In this document: one piece after another, positions 49,375 through 58,338 of the stretch | How positions within the stretch are numbered: position 1 is the stretch's first letter | Layout of the letters: every line of letters begins with the position of its first letter | Source: Paenibacillus_E sp042676385 | GTDB lineage: Bacteria; Bacillota; Bacilli; Paenibacillales; NBRC-103111 | DNA length: 64,000 bases | NCBI RefSeq assembly: GCF_042676385.1 | Contig: NZ_JBHTHA010000046.1 | Coordinates: forward strand, 62,001 to 126,000 | Direction of reading: 5' to 3' | Notes under the pieces: generated by a model | What the model saw: the letters and a program-made list of their open reading frames with translations, nothing else | Databases searched by the model: none | Told to the model about the DNA's origin: nothing | Position numbers and translations under genes: made by a program

Positions 49375-50982
49375 TTATTTCCACTCACCTTGAATTTTAT
49401 TTGCCTGCAGCTCTTTATTGACGTCGTCAATCATTTGCTTACCGCCTTTGACCATATATTCCTGCACCATTTTATCCCAATCGGAGATCGGACGTTGGCC
49501 GAATATCATCTTGGTTGTCTCATCTGTGATGTACTTGCCCAGCTCATCGCGTTTCTCCATCAGAGTCGGAGAGATGATGCGGCTAGTCGGGTTGATGTAA
49601 AATTTCATATTATGCAGCATGTCGGCGAGCGCTTGATTGAACTTCTTCCCGTCCGGCGATTTATCCGTTTTGGCGAATTGGAACAGATCTTCGTCGTTCA
49701 TCACCCAACCCCTATCCATAATATAGGCATTAGGCGCGACGTTCGAGCGGTTTTCCGGAATCGGCTGCGCGATGCCGTCAACCATTTTGTAGCCTTTACC
49801 TTCCCCGCCGTTCAACCAGTTAAAATATTCATTTTTCGGATTTTGCTCCTCGAGCGGAACGTTTTTATGGAAATAATCGATCATTTCGAGAATACGCTTC
49901 ACTTTTTCCGGATCGTTTTTGAGTTTGGATGAAATCATGTACATGCGGTACCAGCCGCCGCCGAGTGTAAGGCCTTGGGTGCCGTCCGGCGTCTTGAACG
50001 GTGGAATCGGCACGACTTCCGCTTTCGGGTCGTTTTGTTTGAGTGTATCGAAGATTACGCCGTTGCTGCCGCTATTGCCCGGCTGTTCGTACCAAATGCC
50101 GACCTTGCCGGCGTTAAACGCCTTAAAGACATCTTTATAAGCCAAGATGGCCCAATCTTTATTGAGAATGCCTTGCTTCTGCAGATCGGCCAGGAACTCG
50201 ATTTTCTCTTTGTTCGCTTTCGAAATGTAGCCGGGGATATATTGGCCGCTTTCGTTTTTATGATACCAGGTGGTGTTACTGTAATAAGCCCCGAACGACG
50301 GATCGTAGTAGATGTTTTTCGAGAGTCCGAGACCCGTGGTATCGTCTTTGCCGTTGCCGTCCGGGTCGTTCTTCGTGAAGGCGATAACGACTTGTTTCAG
50401 CTCCTCGTAATTCGTCGGCATTTTAAGGCCAAGCTTATCAAGCCAGTCTTTGCGGATAATCGGTTTTTTCCCGCCTTTGGCCGAGAAGTAAGTCGGAATG
50501 CCATATACTTTGCCATCCACTTTGAGCGAGTCCCACACAAAACTCGGTACCACGTTGGTCGATTCATATTGCTTCAAAAATTCGTCGAGCGGCAAGAACG
50601 CGCCTTGTTTCGCCCACTTCAAATAGTTGGCGTCGACTTCTTCCATGCCGATGACGTCCGGAAGATCGCCCGAAGCCATTTTGACGGCCAGCTTTTCATC
50701 GTATGTATCGAAGGGGATGAACTGCGATTTAAAATCGACGTTGAATTTTTCATTAATCGCTTTCACAGCTTCGCTGTCCGGCGGTGGAACCGGGTTTTCC
50801 CATGTGCCGTCAAACCAGTTGATGGTTAACTTTTTCTTGCTGTCTGTTTTGTTATCTGCCGTTTTTCCGTCAGCCCCCGCTTTCGGGCTTTCTTTCGGAC
50901 TCGCCGCCTGTTCGCTAGAACAACCTACTATGCTGCCGGTCATGACGACCGAGAGCAGGATGGAAACGAAATGTTTTTTCAT
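49375..50982 (-). CDS. Extracellular solute-binding lipoprotein (sugar ABC)
   Basis: This 535-residue lipoprotein has a signal peptide (MTGSIVGCSS, Cys near residue 21), a charged linker and a large binding domain with INWFDGTWENPVPPPDSEAVKAI, DPDGNGKDDTTGLGLSKNIY and a late MDRGWVMNDEDLFQF. It is the LipO/YtcQ type that works with the two permeases encoded before it. Last gene of the minus-strand operon. It is unrelated in detail to the binding proteins at 32341 and 56865. Confidence 0.92.
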   Translation of the reverse strand: MKKHFVSILLSVVMTGSIVGCSSEQAASPKESPKAGADGKTADNKTDSKKKLTINWFDGTWENPVPPPDSEAVKAINEKFNVDFKSQFIPFDTYDEKLAVKMASGDLPDVIGMEEVDANYLKWAKQGAFLPLDEFLKQYESTNVVPSFVWDSLKVDGKVYGIPTYFSAKGGKKPIIRKDWLDKLGLKMPTNYEELKQVVIAFTKNDPDGNGKDDTTGLGLSKNIYYDPSFGAYYSNTTWYHKNESGQYIPGYISKANKEKIEFLADLQKQGILNKDWAILAYKDVFKAFNAGKVGIWYEQPGNSGSNGVIFDTLKQNDPKAEVVPIPPFKTPDGTQGLTLGGGWYRMYMISSKLKNDPEKVKRILEMIDYFHKNVPLEEQNPKNEYFNWLNGGEGKGYKMVDGIAQPIPENRSNVAPNAYIMDRGWVMNDEDLFQFAKTDKSPDGKKFNQALADMLHNMKFYINPTSRIISPTLMEKRDELGKYITDETTKMIFGQRPISDWDKMVQEYMVKGGKQMIDDVNKELQANKIQGEWK

Positions 50983-51058
50983 TTTTTGTCACACCCTCCT
51001 TAAATAATAATCCCTTAAATTCCAAAACGAGTAAAGTATTAAAGAGCCACATGAACGT

Positions 51059-51952
51059 TCAGCCTTTTACTGAACCGAGCATCACCCCTTTTGCAAAATG
51101 TTTTTGCAGTAAAGGATATACGATCAATATCGGGATCGTCGCCAGTAAAATCGCCGCCATACCGATCGTCTCGGCGGGAGGGGTATTTTGCGCCAAAGCC
51201 GCTTGCCCGCCGTCGGACAGTGAATCGAGCTTTTGGCTTAAGATAACGATTTGTCGCAGGATGACTTGTACGGTCCATTTGGCCGGATCGCTAATATAGA
51301 TAAGCGCATTGAAATACGTGTTCCAGTTGCCGACGGCATAGAAGAGACCGAATGCCGCAAGAGCCGGTTTTGAGAGCTGAAGGATGATCCGTGTATAGAT
51401 ATGCAAATCGTTGGCCCCGTCAATCACTGCGGCTTCCGTTAATTCCTGCGGTATGCTGAGGAAAAACTGCCGCATGACGATGAGATTGAACGAATTGATC
51501 GCGCTGGGGACGATGAGCGCCCAGTAGTTATCGAGAAGATGAGTAGCTTTGACGACCATGTAGGTCGGAATAATGCCGGCGCCAAAGACGAATGTAAACA
51601 AGACGAGGAACAAATATACGCGTTGGCCTAAAATGTTTCGAGACAACGCATAGGCCATCATGGAGGTGAGCAGCAGGCTGAACAACGTGCCCGCCATCGT
51701 GATATAGGCAGTGACGCCAATCGAGCGCATGAACGCTTTGGAGTTAAAAATAAACCGGTATGCGTCGAGCACCGGGTGCGCCGGGAATAGGACCAAATCT
51801 TTCGCTACATATTCCGAGTACGAGGTAAACGAAATAGTGATCATGTAATAAAACGGGAAAAGCATGATAAGCCCGACGGCTGTCAATGACGCAATATTGA
51901 GCACATTCGATGTTTTTTCAGCAAATGACCGTTGTTTGACCAATGATTGCAC
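51059..51952 (-). CDS. Sugar ABC permease, YtcP type
   Basis: This 297-residue permease has the EAA loop LTEAAVIDGANDLHIYTRII and the YtcP-type ending YPLLQKHFAKGVMLGSVKG. Six hydrophobic segments. GGAGGTG ribosome site. It starts 23 bases after the LplB-type permease gene and its partner ATPase is not encoded here. Confidence 0.93.
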   Translation of the reverse strand: MQSLVKQRSFAEKTSNVLNIASLTAVGLIMLFPFYYMITISFTSYSEYVAKDLVLFPAHPVLDAYRFIFNSKAFMRSIGVTAYITMAGTLFSLLLTSMMAYALSRNILGQRVYLFLVLFTFVFGAGIIPTYMVVKATHLLDNYWALIVPSAINSFNLIVMRQFFLSIPQELTEAAVIDGANDLHIYTRIILQLSKPALAAFGLFYAVGNWNTYFNALIYISDPAKWTVQVILRQIVILSQKLDSLSDGGQAALAQNTPPAETIGMAAILLATIPILIVYPLLQKHFAKGVMLGSVKG

Positions 51953-51975
51953 CTCCGTTAGTTAATGAACGTCGA

Positions 51976-52947
51976 CTAGAAAACGCCATCTTCGCCGAAA
52001 CGCTTGGCCAGCTTGTTGGCGCCGACGATCAGAATGAGTCCTACGAGCGATTTGAACAGCCCGACGGCTGTCGCAAAGCTGAAATCCGACTTTTCGATGC
52101 CTTTGAAATACACGAATGTATCCAGGACGTTGCCGATCTCCATGTTCAGCGAATTCAGCATGAGGAAAATTTGTTCAAAGCCGACGTCAAGTACGCTGCC
52201 AAGCCGCAAAATCAGCAGAATGACGACCGTGCTGCGGATTGCCGGCAAGGTGATATGCCAAATTTGCCGCCATCTGCTTGCACCGTCGACAACGGCCGCT
52301 TCGTACAAGCTGGGATTTACACCAGACAAGGCGGCGAGGAAAATGATCGTCCCCCAGCCCGTTTCCTTCCAGATCACTTCCAGTACGATAAGCGGCATAA
52401 ACCAGCTCGGTTCTGTCAGAAAGGAAACCTGATCAAGGCCGAATCCGATATGCAGCAGCTTACCTACGATCCCGTCCGTTTTCAGAAACACAGTTACAAT
52501 GCCGACGACGACGACCCAGGACAGGAAATGAGGGAGGTATACGAGTGATTGGATGAGGCGCTTATACCGTTCGCTGCGCAGTTCGTTCAGCATGATCGAG
52601 AGCACGATCGACATCGGAAAGGCGAAAATAATTTGTAAGAAAGATAAGTAAAGCGTATTCCAGATAACACGAATGACTTCCTGATCTTCAAAAATCTTTT
52701 TGAAGTGTTTCAAACCGACCCAATCACTGTGCAGAAATCCTTGGAACGCGCTGAAATCTTGAAATGCGATCACATTGCCGGCCATTGGAATGTAGCGGTA
52801 AATGATGAAGTACGCCAGTCCCGGCAAAAGCAGCAAGTATAAATAACGCTCTTTCCATAATCTGGATAATGCCGTTTTTTTTGTGTTCGTTTTTCGGACG
52901 GCAATGGTGTTCGTACGGATATCGGCATCCGCATTTGTGTCCATCAT
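51976..52947 (-). CDS. Sugar ABC permease, LplB type
   Basis: This 323-residue permease has a 30-residue polar N-terminus, YLYLLLLPGLAYFIIYRYIPMAG, and the EAA loop YEAAVVDGASRWRQIWHITLP. GGAGGGG ribosome site. First gene of the minus-strand operon. A minus-strand TATAAT lies at 52999-52994 without a good -35 hexamer, so an activator is probably needed; the divergent AraC gene is the natural candidate. Confidence 0.93.
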   Translation of the reverse strand: MMDTNADADIRTNTIAVRKTNTKKTALSRLWKERYLYLLLLPGLAYFIIYRYIPMAGNVIAFQDFSAFQGFLHSDWVGLKHFKKIFEDQEVIRVIWNTLYLSFLQIIFAFPMSIVLSIMLNELRSERYKRLIQSLVYLPHFLSWVVVVGIVTVFLKTDGIVGKLLHIGFGLDQVSFLTEPSWFMPLIVLEVIWKETGWGTIIFLAALSGVNPSLYEAAVVDGASRWRQIWHITLPAIRSTVVILLILRLGSVLDVGFEQIFLMLNSLNMEIGNVLDTFVYFKGIEKSDFSFATAVGLFKSLVGLILIVGANKLAKRFGEDGVF

Positions 52948-52993
52948 GGATTCCCCTCCTGAATGGCAAGTCTTGATTTCTCGCAGCCACCCT

Positions 52994-52999
52994 ATTATA
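52994..52999 (-). promoter_or_regulatory. -10 hexamer of the minus-strand ABC operon
   Basis: TATAAT on the minus strand, 47 bases before the first permease gene, in a 176-base divergent gap shared with the AraC regulator gene. No convincing -35 box is visible. Confidence 0.45.
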
Positions 53000-53123
53000 G
53001 TATTAGAAACCCAAGCGGACTGAATATCGAAATATTTTCCACTAAGGCGACGATTTTCTGGATTTTCGCAAATATGTACCTTATTCGAAAAAATGTCTAT
53101 GAGGTTTAAGGAGGGGTGGCTCG

Positions 53124-55367
53124 TTGCGGAGCATTTTGCAGGTAAAACTCAACACTCGTTCTATATTTTTTAAGCTGCTGGTTAGCTTTTTGGCGATTAT
53201 TTTACTGTTCGTTTCGTTTAATATCATTTCGCTTGTCTTGTACCGCAACAACATTCACGATGAAATCATTAAGTACAACGATGCCAATTTGACGTATACG
53301 ACGAATGGATTCGAGCAGTATTTTCAACTGCTTAACAGTGTTCTCGTGAACATGTACCTCAGCGACAACCTCGAAAAATTGAATCGTTCCTCGATCGATT
53401 ATGTGGCGGCCGGTCAAGTCATGAATGACTTGCAGCATACGACTGCCAATTCACAGCTTTATTTGAACAATTTGTTCATTTATGATGCCAAGCTTTCGCT
53501 CGTTTTAGAAAAAATAAGGGGGAGCAGCAGTCCGGAAATTATGTTCTCCGAGCATTATTCAAACCCGAGTTACTCTTATGGGTTTTGGAACCGGGAATTC
53601 GCGGAGCCTTTCAATAATAAGTTCTATCCCGCAGCCACATTTACGGAATCACAGGGAGATATCAGCGGTTCGCAGACAGGTCTCGTTATTCCCTACATGG
53701 TCAAAAGTCCGGTCTACCCCGACTTCATCATGCTTGCTTTTATTGATGCGAATAAGTTGTACAGAGCCTATCATCAATCGATTAACGATAATTTTTATAT
53801 GATAAGTCCGCAAGGAGAGACGCTATTTTCCTCCGACATGACCGGCAAGCACGAACTTCCTGCCCTGGAGCCGGGGAAAGATTGGGTGAAATATCGCGGA
53901 AACTATTATTTTTATAAAAAAGGGGCAATTTCCGGGCTGACGTATGTCAACATCGTGCCGGATGGGAGAATTAGCGCCCAGCTAGTCCGATTGAACGTTA
54001 CGCTGCTCGTATTACTCGTCATTTCGGTACTCGTCAGCGTGATGGTTTCGGTATTTTCCAGCATGCGCTTCAACAATCCGGTGAAAAAGATCGTAGAGTC
54101 CATCCGTCATTTGAACGAGAAGAAGGAACTTTCCGGAGGACCGGTCAACGAGTTCGAGCTGATCAGCGAAAATATCGGACGGATGATGCAGCTGAACCGG
54201 GATACACTAACGGATCTCGAAGAAAAAAAGAGTCTGCTGCGCTACTATTCACTAATGAACCGGCTAAAACGCATTCGGAATGGTTTCCAAGAGACGCATA
54301 ATCCTGAACTGGAGCGGAAGTATCGTTTCGTGCTGTTCCAGCTGACGTTTAAAATGCGGTTTTGGGAGGAAATGCATGGTGAAGAAGAGCGGGCGACTTA
54401 TTTTTTCCGGGAGTATGTTAATCAGGCCATGCGGCTTGAGATGAAGGACGCGCAGACGTTTCAGGTCGAGGCGAACCAAATCTTATCGATCCTGTATCAG
54501 GAAGAGGGAGACGAACGTTGGCGCGAAGTGCTTCATAACATCAAAAACGTGCTGGCTGCGGACAGCCAATACTGCTTTCTCACCATTGCTGTCAGCTCGA
54601 CCTATGAGCATTCTTCGCAGATGACCGCTTGTTATGAGGAAGCGCTTACCATGGTCAAGCATCGGCCCTTTGACGATGAGACGCATATTCTTCTGGAGTC
54701 CGGAGGGAAGGAAGAGCCGTTTCTGCTGCCCGGCTCAATGGAGCAGGAACTGCGAGCGAACCTTCAGGAAGGTAGCGATACGCAGGCGCTGCACGCGTTG
54801 CGGCGCATAGTTGCGAACATGAAGAAAAAGAGCTGCAATACTGCGCAATTTCATCGCTTCGCTGAGGAGATCGCGCGCAAAGTCATGCGGGTGCTGCACG
54901 GACTGCAGCTTGATACTGAGGTCGTATCTGGGATGCTGGGCTCGATTCCGCACATTCACACGACCAATGAGATCGAGCATTTTTTCGAAACGCTGATCCG
55001 TGAGGCGGGCCGGCAGGTCCGGCTGAAGAAAGAGGAATCCGATCCGATCGTTAGCTTCGTTATGAGCTATATGATGGCACATTACGCCGAGGATATTACA
55101 CTCGAACTTGTTGCAAGCAAGTTGAGCATAACCGGTGGGTACTTATCCACGTATTTCAAGGAAAAAACGGGGACGAATTTCGTGGACTTCGTCAACGAAT
55201 TCCGGATCAAGCAAGCAATGAATTTGCTGTTGCAACAGGAGATGAAGATCCAGGATATCGCTGAGGCAGTCGGCTATCAGACCATGAGATCCTTCAATCG
55301 AACATTTAAGAATCTTACCGGCGTTACGCCGAGTGAGTATAGACGGCATCAGGCCGTACAAGAATAA
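53124..55367 (+). CDS. Membrane-bound AraC-family regulator (YtdP type)
   Basis: This 747-residue protein has a span near residues 14-37, an extracellular region to about 290, a second span (about 292-313), a cytosolic linker and a C-terminal AraC DNA-binding domain (ITLELVASKLSITGGYLSTYF; MKIQDIAEAVGYQTMRSFNRTF). It joins sensing and DNA binding in one chain without phosphotransfer. TTG start with AAGGAGGGG. It is divergent from the sugar ABC operon that it probably activates. Confidence 0.9.
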   Translation: MRSILQVKLNTRSIFFKLLVSFLAIILLFVSFNIISLVLYRNNIHDEIIKYNDANLTYTTNGFEQYFQLLNSVLVNMYLSDNLEKLNRSSIDYVAAGQVMNDLQHTTANSQLYLNNLFIYDAKLSLVLEKIRGSSSPEIMFSEHYSNPSYSYGFWNREFAEPFNNKFYPAATFTESQGDISGSQTGLVIPYMVKSPVYPDFIMLAFIDANKLYRAYHQSINDNFYMISPQGETLFSSDMTGKHELPALEPGKDWVKYRGNYYFYKKGAISGLTYVNIVPDGRISAQLVRLNVTLLVLLVISVLVSVMVSVFSSMRFNNPVKKIVESIRHLNEKKELSGGPVNEFELISENIGRMMQLNRDTLTDLEEKKSLLRYYSLMNRLKRIRNGFQETHNPELERKYRFVLFQLTFKMRFWEEMHGEEERATYFFREYVNQAMRLEMKDAQTFQVEANQILSILYQEEGDERWREVLHNIKNVLAADSQYCFLTIAVSSTYEHSSQMTACYEEALTMVKHRPFDDETHILLESGGKEEPFLLPGSMEQELRANLQEGSDTQALHALRRIVANMKKKSCNTAQFHRFAEEIARKVMRVLHGLQLDTEVVSGMLGSIPHIHTTNEIEHFFETLIREAGRQVRLKKEESDPIVSFVMSYMMAHYAEDITLELVASKLSITGGYLSTYFKEKTGTNFVDFVNEFRIKQAMNLLLQQEMKIQDIAEAVGYQTMRSFNRTFKNLTGVTPSEYRRHQAVQE

Positions 55368-55544
55368 GCGATTTTCCTCTTTCCTTAGGAAGATTAAAGA
55401 TTAACGACCTCCGACTCTATCAACATTTGAGGAATGGAGGTTTTTTGTTCTGTCTGGCACCGGATTCGTCATGTAGAATCATTATTTTTGGGAGTAAACG
55501 GTAATAATAAGATCAGTTTTAAAGCAAAAAAACGTGAGGATCAT

Positions 55545-56192
55545 ATGGAGGTGTTGTTGTTGCAATCAGATGTTTGTGATGAATCCCCAATGAAAGAACA
55601 GATTAAAGAGCAACTTCGTCAAATCTCGGATCGTATTCAAGACAGTCTTCATTCAATGGATAACGAAGATTGTTGTTTATTAAGCAATTTTGATCGAATT
55701 CGGGAATCTTTTCAACAAATGGAATCCATGTCGGCCTCTTTTTATTTGCAATGCTATTTGTCGCCATTTACGTCAAAATTTTCAGACATATCGACCACCA
55801 TTCAGTATCTGGCGAAACGCCGTTACGGCGCGTTGATTGTTATTCAAAGAGACCAAGCGCTCGAAAACTTCATGCATTCAGGGATCCCCCTGGAAGCGGC
55901 ATTGACCTACTCCTTATTAGAGTCGATTTTTTATCCTGGCAACCCGCTGCATGACGGAGCCGTGCTGATTCAATCGGATCGGATTGTATCCGCAGCGAAT
56001 ATTTTGCCGGTGTCTCAAACAACGGTGTCCCGCAAAAAAATCGGTACTCGGCATCGCGCTGCTATCGGGTTAACGGAAAATACGGATGCGCTCGTGCTTG
56101 TCGTCTCTGAAGAAACAGGCAGCACTTCATTTGCCTATCAAGGACAGCTCCACCCGATTTATGATCTGTTTCAGGAAAGCAAGAGAAATTGA
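55545..56192 (+). CDS. Diadenylate cyclase, CdaS-like
   Basis: This 215-residue enzyme makes c-di-AMP from two ATP. It has an N-terminal helical part (about 15-70, the autoinhibitory segment in CdaS) and a DAC domain with YGALIVIQRD, HDGAV (Asp137-Gly-Ala) and GTRHRAA (169-173). No membrane spans, so it is the soluble CdaS type, which in Bacillus acts in the developing spore. ATG 55545 follows GAGGAT; an in-frame TTG at 55557, after GGAGGTG, is an alternative start. Upstream codons (to 55434) have no support. Confidence 0.85.
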   Translation: MEVLLLQSDVCDESPMKEQIKEQLRQISDRIQDSLHSMDNEDCCLLSNFDRIRESFQQMESMSASFYLQCYLSPFTSKFSDISTTIQYLAKRRYGALIVIQRDQALENFMHSGIPLEAALTYSLLESIFYPGNPLHDGAVLIQSDRIVSAANILPVSQTTVSRKKIGTRHRAAIGLTENTDALVLVVSEETGSTSFAYQGQLHPIYDLFQESKRN

Positions 56193-56280
56193 ATCCTTCC
56201 CGAGGATGCGACATTGATATCGTGAAATGATAAGATTTATAATTAAACCATTCTAAAAAGCGAGAAGGAGGTAGGCCGAT

Positions 56281-56730
56281 TTGCCACAACTGGATATGCC
56301 GTCGTTCATGCTGATTCTGCTGGCTTTGCTCGGTGTCATCAGCCGCAATAATTCGATTACGATTGCTGCCGTAGTACTTTTGCTATTACGTGCCGTTAAT
56401 TTGCACCAAGCTTTCCCGTGGATTGAGAAGAACGGTCTTTCGCTTGGCATCATTATCCTGACGATTGGCATTCTATCGCCTCTGGCAAGCGGATCGATCA
56501 ACATGAAGGACCTGTACCAGTCATTCGTGCATTGGAAATCAATTGCCGCCGTAGCCATCGGCGTGTTAGTCGCGTATCTAGGCGGACGCGGGGCTGACTT
56601 GATGTCAGGCAACCCTATGATCGTGACCAGTCTTGTCATCGGTACGATTATAGGTGTTGCCTTTCTTAAGGGTGTGCCAGTCGGGCCATTAATCGCTGCA
56701 GGACTTTTATCTCTGCTGATAGGGAAATAA
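56281..56730 (+). CDS. DUF441 membrane protein (YtwI-like)
   Basis: This 149-residue protein has four hydrophobic segments and the DUF441 pattern (NNSITIAAVVLLLLRA, KNGLSLGIIILTIGILSPLASG, VGPLIAAGLLSLLIGK). TTG start with AGGAGGT. Function unknown; common in Bacillota. Not linked to neighbours in an evident way. Confidence 0.88.
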   Translation: MPQLDMPSFMLILLALLGVISRNNSITIAAVVLLLLRAVNLHQAFPWIEKNGLSLGIIILTIGILSPLASGSINMKDLYQSFVHWKSIAAVAIGVLVAYLGGRGADLMSGNPMIVTSLVIGTIIGVAFLKGVPVGPLIAAGLLSLLIGK

Positions 56731-56864
56731 GAGTGAAGCCATATACATACATCATGATCATTTTGCAAGTCCAAAGCAGAGAATATTGAATTTATTATCC
56801 CCCTTCCTTTGTTACGATAAGGACATGAAATAACAACAGGTACACACGAGAGGGGTAGAAGATT

Positions 56865-58214
56865 TTGAAAAAGCAAAGTCAAATGGTATGCAGCTTTGTA
56901 TTAATCGGTAGTTTACTTGCCGGCTGTTCCAGTCAAGGAGAAAGCGTGAAATCCTCGGCCGGGCCGAAGCAGACAGACACAGCTGTGAAGAAGGAAGAGA
57001 AAGTAAAGCTGACGTTCTGGCGCAACTCGGGGAACGACACGGAAAATGCAGCTTACGATAAGCTAGTCGCTTCCTTTATGCAGAAATACCCGAATATTTC
57101 TGTAGAAATGACACCGATTCCGTATTCCGATTACGATACGAAATTAAGAGTGTCCATTGCCTCCAGCAGCCCGCCGGATATTATGGCGCTGGATGCGCCG
57201 ACGGTTGGTTCTTACGCCAATGCGGGTGCGTTGAAGCCGCTGACTTCATATTTCAAGGCGGATGGGAATATGGACGATATTCCTAAATCCACACTGGCAA
57301 CTTACACGTACCAGAACGAAATCTATATGGCGCCTTTAACCGAGTCTTCCATTGCCATGTTCTACAATAAGAAAATGTTCCAAGCCAAGGGCATTCCGCT
57401 GCCTTCCAAAAATCCAGACGAGCCCTGGACATGGGATCAGGTGCTGGATGCAGCGAAAAAAATCAACGATCCGGCTAATGGCATCTTCGGTATCGACCCC
57501 GCGCAGGGATTTGGCAATGCGGGCGGTACGGCTTATTTCAAATATCCGATCGTTTGGCAATTTGGCGGCGAAATCATGAGCCCGGACGGAAAAACGGCCA
57601 AAGGTTACTTGGATTCTCCGGAAACGAAAAAAGCGATCCAATTCTTCTCGGATCTGTATAACAAGGATAAAGTTTCCGCGCTGGAGTATCCGCCGGATCC
57701 ATTCCCGAACGGCAAGCTGGGTATTACGATCGATGGCTCCTGGTCGCTTGCGAATTTGAAGGATAAATTCCCGAACTTCAAGCTTGGCGAAGATTACGAC
57801 ATTGCACCTCTGCCGAAAGGCACGAAGCAAGCTGTAGCGAACGGAAGCTGGGCGCTCGGCATCTCGGTGAAGAGCAGTCACCCGGACGAAGCATGGAAAT
57901 TCGTTAACTGGGTAACCGGGCATGACGGGCAGAAGACTTATTGTGAAATGACCAAAGACACGCCGTCCCGTTACTCTGCTGCGAAAGATTTTCCGGAGCT
58001 GAACGAATATCCGAAAAACATTTTCGTGATCCAAAATCAGAAGTACGGTCGACCGCGTCCGATTACGCCGATCTTCCCGCAGATGGCGGATGCAGTCAAC
58101 AAAATGTTCGAAGACGTTACGATTGGCAAAAGAAATATCGATGCGTCCATTGCGGAAGCGATCACGACGATTGATAAGGCTTACGCTGATGTAGAAGCGC
58201 AGAAGAAAAAGTAA
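56865..58214 (+). CDS. Extracellular solute-binding lipoprotein, family 1 (probable fructan ABC)
   Basis: This 449-residue lipoprotein (signal ending LLAGCSS) is of the maltose-binding type: VKLTFWRNSGNDTENAAYDKLV, FMQKYPNISVEMTPIPYSDYDTKL, GSWALGISVKSSHPDEAWKFVNW. TTG start behind GAGAGGGG. It precedes a YesMN pair, a GH32 enzyme and an ABC permease of the MalF type (63785), so it probably binds fructose oligomers. The separation of binding protein and permeases by regulator genes is unusual but seen in Paenibacillus. Confidence 0.9.
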   Translation: MKKQSQMVCSFVLIGSLLAGCSSQGESVKSSAGPKQTDTAVKKEEKVKLTFWRNSGNDTENAAYDKLVASFMQKYPNISVEMTPIPYSDYDTKLRVSIASSSPPDIMALDAPTVGSYANAGALKPLTSYFKADGNMDDIPKSTLATYTYQNEIYMAPLTESSIAMFYNKKMFQAKGIPLPSKNPDEPWTWDQVLDAAKKINDPANGIFGIDPAQGFGNAGGTAYFKYPIVWQFGGEIMSPDGKTAKGYLDSPETKKAIQFFSDLYNKDKVSALEYPPDPFPNGKLGITIDGSWSLANLKDKFPNFKLGEDYDIAPLPKGTKQAVANGSWALGISVKSSHPDEAWKFVNWVTGHDGQKTYCEMTKDTPSRYSAAKDFPELNEYPKNIFVIQNQKYGRPRPITPIFPQMADAVNKMFEDVTIGKRNIDASIAEAITTIDKAYADVEAQKKK

Positions 58215-58266
58215 GCTTGGCGAGATTGAGGCGATTCATTCATTCCGGGTGATCGTCTCTTTGTCG

Positions 58267-58296
58267 TTGTGTGATTAGAACGCTGCGTTGTATAGT
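58267..58296 (+). promoter_or_regulatory. Promoter of the second YesMN-type pair
   Basis: TTGTGT (58267-58272) and TATAGT (58291-58296), 18-base spacer, 42 bases before the kinase start. Confidence 0.5.
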
Positions 58297-58338
58297 AAAA
58301 GCGGTAGACCAATGGCTTGATCATCACGGAGGGATTTC

